Assembly: GCF_033439725.1 (NCBI RefSeq)
Contig: NW_026944388.1
Location: 124,001-188,000, forward strand
Direction: 5' to 3'
DNA: 64,000 nucleotides
Source: Neurospora tetraspora
Lineage: Eukaryota; Ascomycota; Sordariomycetes; Sordariales; Sordariaceae
Part shown: one piece after another, positions 46,638 through 60,730 of the stretch
Numbering within the stretch: position 1 is the first letter of the stretch
How the letters are laid out: each line of letters begins with the position of its first letter
The notes under the pieces: generated by a model
The model's input: the letters and a program-made list of their open reading frames with translations, nothing else
Told to the model about the DNA's origin: nothing
The model's database searches: none
Translations under genes and position numbers: made by a program

Positions 46638-49600
46638 ATGGATCCTGATACAACTCAATTCTCGGGGGCAGCCGAAGCCTTGCCCGAGTCGAAGCCCAAC
46701 GTCGAACAGCCAGAAGCAATGTCACTCGACAATGAAAACTCGACCGCTAACACACCGAGTGCGCCGGAAGCTGACGGGCTCGACGAAGAGGCTGCGCTTA
46801 AGAATCTTACCGAGAATGTTCGAGACCAAGACGATTTGGAACGTGATATCACTCTACAAGCCAGCCGTGTCTTGATCGAAGCCGAAGACAAGAGAGATCA
46901 GAAGCGTATCGAAAAGGCCGAGGCTACTCGTGTGAGACTCGAAAATCAGAAGAAAACACAGCAACAGAAACTACGGCCGGGCATCACGAACCCAACCGCA
47001 CGACTACGCATACAACAGGAGGTAGCGCGAATCGATGCCGAAATCGAACTTTGCGACAAAGACATTGCCGATTTCCGTGCCCGCATCGAACAGCGCAACC
47101 AGCAGGGCGAGACCGATACACTGGCCCCGGCCACCGGCAAAAGGCTCCCCAACGAGACCCAGCGAGAATATCTCATTCGGACGGGAAAGATCACGCCGTT
47201 TGCCAAATTCGGCGGACCAAGACCTGCCGAGGTCGAGGGTGATCTCGCCAACGCCATTGTTGATGCAGAAGATGAGGCTGTCGCCGAAGAGCTGGAAGAA
47301 AAGGAAGACGACGGCCCTCGATCCCATCAAAATCTCCGTCTCCCTGGCTTTGCCGAAGAAAGTGAGGTCGCTACGGTAGCTGCCGCAGACGAGTTTTCCC
47401 TACGTCCCCGAAAGAGGCGTAGGGTCCAACCGCGGCCCGAATCCGAAGATGAGTTTGTGCCGGGAGAGTCTGGTTCCGAAGCGGCTTCTCCTGAGGCCGA
47501 TGTCTCCGACGATTACGATGATTATGATATGACAGATACCACACCCAAGAAGCGGAAGAAGGCAGTCAGAGAGGCCGATGGTGATGACAAGGTCGACTTG
47601 AGCGGGATCGATGATGGCAATGAAAATGTCTATCAAGCGAGACTAAAAGACTGGGTAGCGCGCAGAAGCAATGCACGACGGGCTCGTCAGCAGAGACTCG
47701 GCCAGCCAGTTGACAGGGATGATGGGGTAGAAGAATGGTTCAAGCCATCATCAGACCAGCCTGACCACCAGTTTGAGAACGGTCTCAAGCTGCCAGGCGA
47801 CATTTACCCATCTCTCTTCGACTACCAGAAGACCGGCGTGCAGTGGCTAGCCGAGCTGTACGCGCAGCAAGTTGGAGGTATAGTTGGAGACGAGATGGGG
47901 TTGGGCAAAACTGGTATGCTCTCTCCGATGTGCTCTTAGGAATCCATGGTACTTTGCTGACGAGATTTAGTGCAACTAATTTCCTTCGTGGCTGCGTTAC
48001 ACTACAGTCGAAAGCTCGACAAGCCCGTCATTGTTGTAGCCCCGGCAACAGTCTTGCGTCAATGGGTAAACGAGTTTCACCGCTGGTGGCCACCGCTTCG
48101 AGTATCCATCCTTCACTCGTCTGGCAGTGGCATGCTCAATGTCCGCAACGAAGGAGCGCTTGATGACAGAGAGGATGACTACGGCAAGAGAAAGCCGAAA
48201 AAGTCCAGCCAGGCTGCAAAGAAGATCGTCGACCGAGTTGTCAAGCATGGCCATGTGCTAGTCACAACTTATGCCGGTTTGCAGACGTACGGCGATGTAT
48301 TGATCCCCGTTGACTGGGGCTATGCCGTTTTGGACGAAGGACACAAAATCCGAAACCCAAACACAGCAATCACGATTTACTGCAAGGAACTTCGGACGCC
48401 TAACCGCGTGATTCTTTCCGGCACGCCGATGCAGAACAACTTGACAGAGCTGTGGTCGCTCTTTGATTTCATCTACCCAATGCGGCTTGGTACTTTGGTC
48501 GCCTTCCGAAATCAGTTCGAGATCCCAATCAAACTTGGTGGTTATGCCAATGCAACGAACCTTCAGATCATGACTGCCCAGAAGTGCGCAGAGACGTTGA
48601 AAGAGACCATTAGCCCCTACCTACTTCAACGGCTCAAGGTAGACGTGGCCGCTGATCTACCCAAGAAAAGCGAGCAGGTCCTATTTTGCAAACTGTCCAA
48701 ACCCCAGCGCGAAGCTTACGAGCTGTTCATCAAATCGGATGACATGACTGCCATTCTTAACAGAACGCGCCAGTCCCTCTACGGTATCGACATCTTGCGC
48801 AAAATCTGCAATCATCCGGATCTGCTCGACCCGCGGCTCAAAGATGATCCCACTTACAAATGGGGCAGTACCAGCAAGTCAGGGAAAATGGCAGTTGTCA
48901 AGTCATTACTCCCGATGTGGAAGCGTCTCGGCCACAAAACGTTGCTGTTTTGCCAGGGTACTCAAATGCTGGACATAATCGAGGCATTTGTGAGGCGCCA
49001 GGATGGTATCAACTACCTGCGTATGGATGGCAAGACGCCCGTAAAAGATCGGCAGACGCTTGTCGACCAGTTCAATAATGACCCAGACTTACATGTCTTC
49101 CTTCTAACCACCAAAGTGGGCGGTCTCGGCACTAACCTGACGGGAGCTAACCGGGTCATCATCTTCGACCCCGACTGGAACCCATCAACAGATGTCCAGG
49201 CCAGGGAACGTGCCTGGCGGTTGGGACAGAAGAAGGAAGTCACTATATACCGGCTTATGACAGCTGGAACCATCGAAGAGAAGATATATCACCGCCAGAT
49301 ATTCAAGCAGTTCCTGTCCAACAAGGTATTGAAGGACCCGAAGCAGCAGACTTCGTTTAACCTAAACGACCTTCATGACCTGTTCAGTCTGAGCTCGTAT
49401 GAGGACGGGAAGACTGAGACGGCAGAGCTGTTTAAGGGCAGTGAAGTCAAACGCCTACCTTCGGGGCCCAAAGAGATAGTCTTGCCCGGTAACGACGTGC
49501 CAGTTCTCAGGGCCCCTGGAGTCAGCAAATTGGTGGAAATCAAGGACGAACCCACAAGCGAGGACGAGACAGGCGACCTCCGTCATATTGAAGGAGTCGC

Positions 49601-50213
49601 AGGATTGGAAAGATTCAAGGACGATGGCCCGGCGCCTGCACCAAACGAGGAGGACCGTCTGATGGAGGGTATCTTTGCACGTTCCGTCCATAGTGCCCTT
49701 GAGCATGATGAGATTATGAACGGCAAAAAGCCAACGGTCAAGGCAGACCGCAGAATTCTCCAGGCAGAGGCAGACCGGGTTGCTGCTCAAGCAGCCTTGG
49801 CTCTCCGCCGTGCGGGTGAGGAAGCCAGAAACGTGCCCATCGGCACGGTCACTTGGACGGGCGAGTACGGCGAAGCTGGTCGTCCGGCGCCCCGTCGCGA
49901 ACGCGGAGGTCCCAGCTCAGCAGGCGTCCGCGGTGCAGCAGGCGGTGCAGGCCCGTCGAGAGCGTCGAGACCGGCGACACCGTCTGATAATAGGAACCTG
50001 AGGGCAGAGGACTTTGAAAGAATGATTCCGGCGTTCATCAAACGACATGGCGGCAGGGTCCCATCAAAGTCGCTCGTTGATCGCTTTAATCACTATTGCA
50101 CGGGAGCGAGACAGGCGGATATGTTCAAGGTTGCTTTGGAGAAGGTGGCCAAGTTGGAGAAGAAGGGATCGAGTATGCGGGGCATTTGGACGGTTCGTCC
50201 GGAGTATCAGTGA
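46638..50213 (+). CDS. rhp26: SNF2-family DNA repair ATPase Rad26/CSB (Rhp26), transcription-coupled repair
   Basis: Two exons, 46638-47913 and 47971-50213 (1172 aa). The intron splits motif I: G-D-E-M-G-L-G-K-T ends exon 1 and V-Q-L-I-S-F begins exon 2. Other SNF2 motifs: L-D-E-G-H-K-I-R-N (motif II, about residue 545), L-S-G-T-P-M-Q-N-N (III), K-V-G-G-L-G-T-N-L-T-G-A and the motif VI region D-P-D-W-N-P-S-T-D...R-A-W-R-L-G-Q. The N-terminus has an acidic coiled-coil part and a basic K-K-R-K-K nuclear signal near residue 310. The C-terminal region (R-A-E-D-F-E-R-M to the end) matches the CSB-family tail that recognises ubiquitin or RNA polymerase II. The protein frees stalled RNA polymerase II for nucleotide excision repair. 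The transposon begins only 170 bp after its stop. Confidence 0.95.
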
Positions 50214-50383
50214 TGGTCTTCGGACAATGCACGGATGAGGTTCACATTGGGCAGCTAGAGATACAGGGGCGGTTTTGGTCTTGAACTTGTCAAGACGGAT
50301 TGGGGTCTTTAACTACAACAATGGATATGTAACATCATTTAGATGGTGGTCTCTGGGAGTTTATGGAGAATACCAACGGGGTA

Positions 50384-50482
50384 CTTGGGGGTTAGCGATG
50401 GCTTGGGTAGACCCTTTTACCAACTCCCTCTCATAAAAGAGGGGGAAATTTTTGTGTGGGATAAACTTTTAGTCTGGGACAG
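50384..50482 (+). repeat. left terminal inverted repeat of the transposon
   Basis: Starts CTTGGGGGTTAGCGATGG. It contains a palindrome (CCCTCT...AGAGGG at 50426-50443) and two TGGGAYA direct repeats 18 bp apart (50457 and 50475). Relative to the right repeat it carries at least four changes, all C to T or G to A. Confidence 0.9.
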
Positions 50483-51119
50483 GGCCCGGTTAGTACCATG
50501 CAGAATCGGCTATTAACGCTGCGTAAAACTACTCATTTGCATCGTAAAATCGGAAAACATTCCACACCGCAATACACACCTAATACTCGTAAATCTCGTC
50601 ATAAAGCTATAAAACAGTAAACAGTCTATATATCTATAGATTAATAGAGAGGAGTTATTAATTTAACTGTTTAATGCGTATAGTACTCGTAAATTTCGAT
50701 AAGTACTTCGAGGAGCTAGGAGAAGCGCCCGCTGGGTATAGAGGCGCCTATATAGATCTATATCTTGATACCTGCAAACGTCTAAAAGGCCTCAGAGCCA
50801 AATAATGTAAGCCGCTAACTATCCGAGAGATTGCTAAGATTATTAGCGAGTTCCGTACGTTAATATTTTATTATATTAAATTGCTAATCGAGTATAATAA
50901 ATTAACTATATTGTTGCGCCCTATAGGGAAGCCCCATATATTAATACCCTCTAAAGAGGATACTATTATATTATATATATTGTTCTACTTCCAGAGAAGG
51001 TTTCCCGTATTATACTAAATAGTTATCGCGGCCGCGAATCGATTACGCGCGTTGCAAGGAGCTTTAAAAACTTATAATGCGATTAGTTAGCGAGCTTCCT
51101 TAAAGACTATTTAGAGCTA

Positions 51120-52130
51120 AAAATTACAATTTACTAGGTAATTAATATTAAGAGGAGGTTTTAGGAGTTGAATGAGGATTCTGTTAATGAGTAGTTTAAT
51201 AATTATAAGGCTATATTCAAAAAGTATAATGTTAATGGCGGTAATATTTGGAATTGTAACGAAATAGGTATAAGATTCGGTTGCGTAGCGGGCGGGCGCG
51301 TAAGGGTAATTATATTGAGAGAGTTAGCGAGGTATAAGGTAGGTTAGTGCTAGTTAGTTTATATAGGGAAAAATATTAATTAACCTTTTTATAGCCCAAA
51401 ATTAACGATATTGCTAATCAAGAGTTGGCTACCCTAATAGTTAGAATAAATATAACTTGTAAGACTATCCCTATCTATATAATTTTCAAAATGGACCTAA
51501 TAGAGGATTTCATTGCTAATAACCTTAATAACTCTATACAATTCGCTAGATTACCGATTAATTTCTCGAATACCGACCTTATTCTTGATTAATTGAAGCA
51601 CTTCAATTAGTATTCCTTCTACTCGCCCCCCACTTTTACGAAATTAAAAGAGGAAGATAGCAATAAATTAAATAATAAGGGGTTCTCCTTTTAGGATCAG
51701 TTCGGGTATAATTTATATAGAATTAATTACATTAATAAGAAGTTCGAAAACTTTAGTAACGGTATTAGTTTAAAAAAATTATATAAATTAGGCTACTGTC
51801 TATTAATTATTAACGGATTTAGTAATTACTATAATATAGGGGTTAAATAATACGCTAATACTCTTAATATTATTCTAATAACTTTACCTCCTGATTTAGT
51901 ATATATAATACAACTCCTCGATATTATTATATTCATATCCTTTAAAGCTTACTATTAAAAGGTATTAAAGTAATTTATTTAGTAGGGCGAATTCAACTTC
52001 ATTCGCACTATATTTATTAAAGAATTTAAAATTAGCCTCGTCCCTATACTATTATCTCGTCCCTTTATTAACTATATTATCCTTAACCTTTTAATGTATC
52101 TTCGATAGTAATATAATTATATATAATATT
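51120..52130 (+). pseudogene. transposase remnant (pogo-like DDE domain)
   Basis: Patches of one frame after another read as a pogo/Fot1 DDE transposase, broken by many stops. The first catalytic block is at about 51242-51279, the block A-N-Q-E-L-A-T-L...T-I-P-I-Y-I-I-F-K at 51412-51495, and the second block with the downstream Q-L-L-D motif at 51789-51930. The DNA-binding N-terminus would lie upstream (from about 50673) but is too decayed to read with confidence. Confidence 0.75.
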
Positions 52131-52839
52131 TTTAACGGGTTTTCTAATATTAGGACGTGGCCAGTTAACTGTATGCGAGTCCTACTGTAAATCTAAATAA
52201 AGTAGCCTAAGAAATCTAACCCCACCCTACCCTCATTGCTCCCTAAGGAGAACCGCTTTTGAGAAGCTACGAAAATTATTACCTATATTAAAGACAAATA
52301 TTATTATATATTTAATTTACTTACGCGTATCTATTATTACGTAACTAAAGTCGTTGTCTACGAAGCGCCATTAATATATAATACTATATAAAAGTATAAC
52401 TATTAAGATAGGGAGAAGGCGGCCAATTTCGACTATAAAATGAGGCAGCGGGTATATAAGGTTCCTCGAGAGGGCGAATTTTTAAATCTCTCTAAGGGAA
52501 AATTTAACTAAAGAGCTATAGAGAGGTAACGTAAGGAATAGCTAGCTAAAGAGAAAAAGTAGTTAATAGCCATTAAAGTATATAATAAGAAAACTTAAAA
52601 GTAGCTATATAATAAATAGGTTAAAGATTTAATTAATAGTAAAGGGAAGGTTATATAGAAGGTTTACTTTAATAATTGGAAGAAAGAGCAATTGAAAGAC
52701 GGTTATATACCGGTTTATAAGGAAAATATGTTCAACGACGACGAGAAGGGGGATAAGGAGGAGGGGGGAGTGTTATTTATATAGGATATATAGGGTATAC
52801 TAATACTAAAGGTCTTTAAGAGGGTATATGGTAGCCCCT

Positions 52840-53545
52840 CTTACCTCTTTTCTAATAATTCGGTTAATATTAATTTAGGTAATAATCCCTCTACCGTTCA
52901 ACCCCCTTCGATTCAACCGCTAAAGCTCCCCTCCTCCCCTCCTCGCCCACCCCCACCAGAAACAGGCTCTCAAGTAGCCGCGTATATTAATATACAAGTT
53001 ATTAACTCCATAAAAGAGCCTATCCCTAAATCTATTGCTAACGTCGTTGCTCGTCTTAATATACAAATAATCAACGCTATATTCGAAAACGAAAATACCC
53101 TTATTAACAACGAAGAAGAGGTTATCCTCAAGGCAATATACAATAGGGAGGATAATAATAAGGAGGAAGAGGAGAAGGAGGAAAAGGAGGAATATACCTT
53201 ACTGTTACTCCCACCAATTAACTACCGTCTCTTTAACCCGCCCGCTACACCAGAACCTCCCGCACGAGCTAGGCTATCAACACCAACTATTAACCCCTCT
53301 ACTCTATTAAAATTACAATCTCTAGAATTAATACTATACTAGGGGGTTATAAAGTACGCTAAGGGTACTATAAGACCTCGTATACAAGTACGAAAATAAG
53401 CTATATGTATCAAAAATACACTAGTAAGAAGGGAAGCAGTCATAGAGGAGGTGGCACCTACACTTGCACTAGTACCTATACCAAAGGAGGCACCAATACC
53501 TACACCAACACCTGCACTAACGCCAGAAAATAATGGAAAAGACTA
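52840..53545 (+). pseudogene. less-decayed Pro/Glu-rich segment inside the transposon
   Basis: A frame stays open for about 160 codons up to a TAG near 53340. It is proline-rich (P-P-R-P-P-P-P-E), then acidic (E-E-E-E-K-E-E-K-E-E), and after the stop continues with P-I-P-T-P-T-P-A-L-T-P. It is either the C-terminal extension of the transposase or a second product. It keeps many CpA sites that the transposase part has lost. Function unknown. Confidence 0.4.
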
Positions 53546-53673
53546 AAACTCATTCTTTTATTTACTTACTACCTAACTGGGCAATATACTAGGCTTCTAA
53601 CGACGTTGTATTGATATATAATGTGGTAACTTACTATGTGGATGGGATATTTTACTAGTAGATTAGTATGTGG

Positions 53674-53773
53674 GCTGTCCCAGACTAAAAGTTTGTCCCA
53701 CACAAAAATTTCCCCCTCTTTTATGAGAGGGGGTTGGCAAAAGGGTCCACCCAAGCCATCGCTAACCCCCAAG
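53674..53773 (-). repeat. right terminal inverted repeat of the transposon
   Basis: Reverse complement of the left repeat, ending ...CCCCCAAG before the TA. The palindrome has 8-bp arms (CCCCCTCT...AGAGGGGG, 53712-53733). It looks like the less mutated of the two ends. Confidence 0.9.
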
Positions 53774-54027
53774 TATGTCTGGGAGTTTACTACACCTTGG
53801 GAGAGAACGGGTGGTTTATCACGTCTACCAGTAGTTTTCGTTGCTTTTATGATACCAACGTTTGTAGCCCAAAAAGCAAGCGTCTACATTCCTACCTGCT
53901 TCACCAATCGCGTAAACCAATGTTTGTAAGGATTTGTCAGCCATTTCACCTGTAAGTGCTCTTTAGGCTCAGGCATAAACAGCAATATCTTGTTGCCTGG
54001 AACAACTGCACAAACCTCAACTCAAAC

Positions 54028-54823
54028 ATGGACTCGAGCTCATCTGACGGCGTTGTGCAAGACCAAGCGACCGGAGCCGGACCCGGAGTTGGCAATGTCA
54101 TCAATTCGGATGCAGTGTCCAACGCCGGTAACGTAGCCGATCCGGTGCTACCACCGCTCTCACCAGGAGACTTTACAGTGTACAACCGACTGGCCAAGCA
54201 GATGGACTACTTTGTTTGTGCTCAACCTTTCCCGAAACCTATTTCTCGATACTAATTGAAACGACTAGCATAATCACTTTCGCTCAATGTGGAATATGCT
54301 CTACACAGCTTGTACCCGTAACGGCAGTAGTCAAGGCACAGCAGAACTGACCGAGCGACAACTCATCGAAGAAGGGCTCCGGCTCACTCGCTACCTAGAA
54401 GCTCACCACTCCATTGAAGAGACCTATATATTCCCCTTACTAGCAAAGAAGATGCCTCAATTCCGAGCGGCCGTTAACGCCCATAATCATCAACATCAAG
54501 ATCGCCGTCACCATCATCAAAGCGAAACGGAAGAAGACCATCAGGAGGACAACAAAGAGGAGGGCAAGGAAGAAGAAGAAGAAGCAAACTGTGAACTAAT
54601 CCAACAACACCGCGCCATCCACACGGGCATGGAGCAGTTCGAGATGTACCTGAGGGATTGCAGGAGCAAGAAAGAGGCGTTTAGCCTGCCGGTGCTAAAG
54701 GAGAAAATGGATTCGTGGGGCGAGGTGTTGTTGAAGCATTTGGATCAGGAGGTGGAGGAGTTGGGGGCGGAGAGGATGAGGAGGTTTTGGAGTTTGGAGG
54801 AGATGGCGACTTTTCCGATGTGA
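54028..54823 (+). CDS. hemerythrin-like (HHE domain) protein
   Basis: Two exons, 54028-54213 and 54269-54823 (55-nt intron), 246 aa. After a Ser/Ala/Gly-rich N-terminus the HHE helices begin with Y-N-R-L-A-K-Q-M-D-Y-F and, across the splice, H-N-H-F-R-S-M-W. Possible iron ligands: that His, E-A-H-H-S-I-E-E, the later N-A-H-N-H, and Q-Q-H-R-A-I-H. A long insertion rich in H, Q and E (about residues 130-165) splits the bundle and looks disordered. It ends K-H-L-D-Q-E-V-E-E-L and a short tail. Hemerythrin domains bind a di-iron centre and sense or carry oxygen or NO; the exact role here is unknown. The start codon lies 250 bp from the transposon's right end, so the promoter may include transposon-flanking sequence. 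Confidence 0.85.
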
Positions 54824-56234
54824 TTAAGCAGTGGGAGCCAAAGTCATGGTCTGGATGACTTTTGATTCTTAGGTGCCCGGAGTCATGATGTTCAAGTTTC
54901 TCATCATCAAAAGCCAAGATGCCAAGGCAGGGGAGGAGCTTGAAGTTGGGGAAACGTGTGTCGTGGGTAGTGATTGAGAGTTGTTTCATGACATGGAGGT
55001 GGTGGTTTCTGTTTGTCGAGTGTGATTGATGGTGGTGACAGGTGGACTGGGCGCTGGTGATGAATTGTTGCCACTCTTTGTGTACATCCTTGCCGTCCGC
55101 GGAAGTGACTGGAAGTAGCTGGTGTCAATATCGTCAGTTGGGAGATGGATGGCGACAGAATACCTAGAATCATGTTTGCATCATAACATGGAAAACAGGC
55201 AACCGCTATAGAATGTGGTGAAAACAAAGCTTCTCTGCCAGGTGAACGACGATGGTTGCCCAACAACCGTTGAAGCCAAAAACACAGGGATAAAGACTGC
55301 CAAGCATAATCCTCCAGTGATGCAAGAACCCTTCTGGCAAAGCGGAGTCGGTGAAGCAGGTGACGCCAATTTAAAGTGGACTTCTGCCTGATTGGTAAGG
55401 CCATATGTGCTTATCGTCTCTTCATCATGCTTATCTGTGCTTATCTGTACTTATCTGTGCTTAGGTATCAAACCGAACACTGGAATGCTGACCCGCCAAG
55501 TGTTGCCAGTCGGATCCAGTTTTTTAGTGTGCCAGACCGCCCCTACAAGTCTGGGGGACAGGTACGGCAGGGTTCCCGTGTCTGTGTGGTCCCCTCATCC
55601 GCCTCCGATGTAGCGACTGCCCAGTGAAGGGAAGAAAAAAAATATTTTCTGGGGCACTTGCAAGCAAGGGACGCGTTGCGCTTTCCGCCTACAACAAAAG
55701 AAAAAGACTTTTTTCCTGGAGGCGAGTCTGGCACAGGATCCGCATCCCACATCCACTATCCACTACTGCACTGCACAGCGGAACCCACCAATCCTCCATC
55801 GACATCTCCCTTTGGTCAGGTTCTTTTCCCATACTTACCTTACGTGACGGGTCCTTGTCCAGTGCCCCAGAAGTTTTTTCGTAAGACTTCCGTCCAGAAA
55901 AGCTTGCACTTCACCCTTCGCAGCAACCTTTTTCTTCCTCCTTCACCCACCCTCCATCTCCAATCCCCCCTCCCGCCTACTTCTTCTTGCGATTCTGCAA
56001 GATTCTTCATCCGCGATCCTTCTCTAACCAGTTGGACTGCTTACTTGTAACCACTTCACGCGTGTCGTTTGGTTCTTGTCTCTAGACGTCTGTCTCTTCC
56101 GACGTCTTCTTTTTCCCAACAAACGATACCCTTGCGTCTTCAAGCCTTTGTTTGCTCGTCGTTTCGGTCTGCCTCTACGCAACCTCAACAACAACCGACC
56201 TTCAATCACCAACCTCTCTAAACAACCAGCAAAC
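54824..56234. other. spacer between hemerythrin and dbp2 genes
   Basis: 1.4 kb with the dbp2 promoter and a pyrimidine-rich 5' leader (about 55880-56230). Frames on both strands lack coding character. A repeated CTTATCTGT appears at 55430-55460. Confidence 0.5.
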
Positions 56235-58704
<2,470 letters not shown>

Positions 58705-60730
58705 AGCACCACTTGAAGCGAAACAGCACATGTCGATTGACCTTCCTGGTTCAATCCATTGTCGCCATGTCATTCCACACGACGAATGGCCCATTACAGC
58801 GACAATTTCGACCTCGAACATGATCACGGCGTTTTAGTAGAGGATACGGTCTAGAGGTTGGTTTATTGCTTTTAGACGCTCACAGGTGTCTGTTTCCACC
58901 TTGACGTCTAGGTGGGGTGGGTGTGGCTTTGTTCTTTTTTCTCGTATTCCCTTATTGTCATGCTTTGCGGGTTGCTATTTTCACTGAGGTCAGCCGGGGT
59001 TCAAAATTTTTCTTTATTTTCCGGAAAGTCACATCTACAGGTCATGTTGCACCACAACTGCACTTGCAGATCATCAACCTGTCCAGGTCAAGATGGCCGG
59101 GTTTTTACACCCTTCACCATATCACGTCATGCCGTTGCTCTGTCAAGGCATTATATGACTTATGACGACGGCTTATCACTCGAGGTTTGAACAAGGGATT
59201 TTATCTCTCTTGTTTCCCTAACAGGACGGGCGCATCTCGCCTCTCATCCTCGTTGATTAATGATGATCTTACCGCAGACTTGTGGTAGCAGTCGATAGCT
59301 ACTATCCTCAGCTTTCCGTGTTGTACAGTAGGAAGAGGGTTCTTATTAAAGCATCATGGCTTGAAAGATTCTTGGAAGGATCTGTCTAGTCACAAAAGAG
59401 AGTCAGATAAACACGCGCTTTGTTTGCGCCCTTGGGCGCTGCAAGACTAACGCTCACCAGATAGACGGGACGTTTGCAGTAATTGTCAGCAAGAGAAGAT
59501 AGCGGAAAAGAACTGTTTAGGTCTTCAGAGATACCCTTTATGCATAGATGGAAAAAGAACATTTACGCTATAGAGGTCTCTGTCCTAGCTCACTGTCAAT
59601 GTGATTGTGATTGAATGTATGATGTTTCGCTCATACGTATCCGTGACGATTGCCCCTGACCTTGGGCTAATTCAACGGTTTGATTTTGAGATTCTTGCAG
59701 CAAGTTGTAGGATCTCGTCCAATGTGTCTTCTCTACTCCCCAGTTCTTCCTATCCGCTTGTTTTGCCGTGAAGTTATAAAAATGTCTTGTAAATACAAGT
59801 CCCCCTTTCCATACCGGACATGAACATGAACATCTCCATTACACATATGTCTTGTAACAATTGTTTCGTTCGTCCAGCACTTTTTTATCTTCGCGGAGCA
59901 TTTTCCCTTTTCACTCTCTCGCTATGAGACACCGATCAACAAGAGAGAGGACGCCTGGTACAACTCGTGCTGCGTTTCAGGATTAACGCACAGTCCATGA
60001 CTTTTTTTACAGAGGTAGCCTTGTGATCGGGAATGATGAGCAACCTCCAGTTCGTATCTGCGGCTTTCGGCGTCACGATCAGCGTTACGATCACCGTGCC
60101 GTACTGGGAGGAGGGGGGTCTTTCGATCTGTACTTAGACACCTCGCGAACCCCCGGTATTAAGCTGGTTGCGACTGCCAATTTACTATCAATTGACTGTC
60201 CCGCCCCACGAAACGTCCGAATTTCCAAACGTTTAAAAAAGTCGGACAGTCAAAAGATCGTCAACTGATGGTCAAATAACTACCAGATATCCCAATAATG
60301 AAACGTTGGTACATTCAAATGTCAAAAAAGTTCGAGAACTCTAAGTACAAGTCACCAAATACCGTATCGTCAAAAGACCGCTCGCGGACAGTTCGTAAGA
60401 CCCCCCCCCCTCGCAGTACGGTGTCAGATTTGGTGAGTGGCCATCAGGTCATCATGTGGGTTCGAATGTCTGCTGAGGCAGGGTCGTCAAGTGTTCAGTT
60501 GTAGTGAGGAAGGAGTGACTCGACGTAAGGGAAGAGCGACTCGAGCTATGCATATTACGAGAGAGGTTAGCGAGTGGCAGGTGCGATAAACACTGGTTTC
60601 AACGGTACGCTCAGGTTCTACTTTTCTAAATCCTTTCCGTGGATATTTCTTGCTTTCCTTTGTCTAACTTCAAACCAACATCATTCCTCCGCATCAAATC
60701 CTAGACCGTTGAAACTTGGCTTTAGAGAAC
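58705..60730. other. convergent spacer between dbp2 and the HET gene
   Basis: 2.0 kb between two 3' ends. No frame has homology. A run of ten C is at about 60401-60410. No RNA gene recognised. Confidence 0.5.

Larger units (their letters stand above)
50384..53773 (+). mobile_element. RIP-decayed pogo/Fot1-type (Tc1/mariner superfamily) DNA transposon
   Basis: 3390 bp bounded by about 100-bp inverted repeats and flanked by TA on both sides (50382-50383 and 53774-53775), the target duplication of Tc1/mariner elements. The inside is very AT-rich and stop-riddled, with CpA depleted in most of it. Decayed transposase is readable on the plus strand: N-I-W-N-C-N-E-I-G-I-R-F (first catalytic Asp now Asn, as a C:G to T:A change would give), K-T-I-P-I-Y-I-I-F-K, D-L-I-L-D-W or stop, K-H-F, L-L-I-I-N-G-F-S-N-Y, and I-I-Q-L-L-D-I-I-I-F. 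These align with pogo DDE motifs. It sits between the rad26 and hemerythrin genes. Confidence 0.85.

Noticed and set aside
50384-53773. LTR retrotransposon
   Set aside because: The decayed protein at first looked like a protease region, but the blocks fit a pogo DDE transposase, the ends are inverted rather than direct, and the target duplication is TA.
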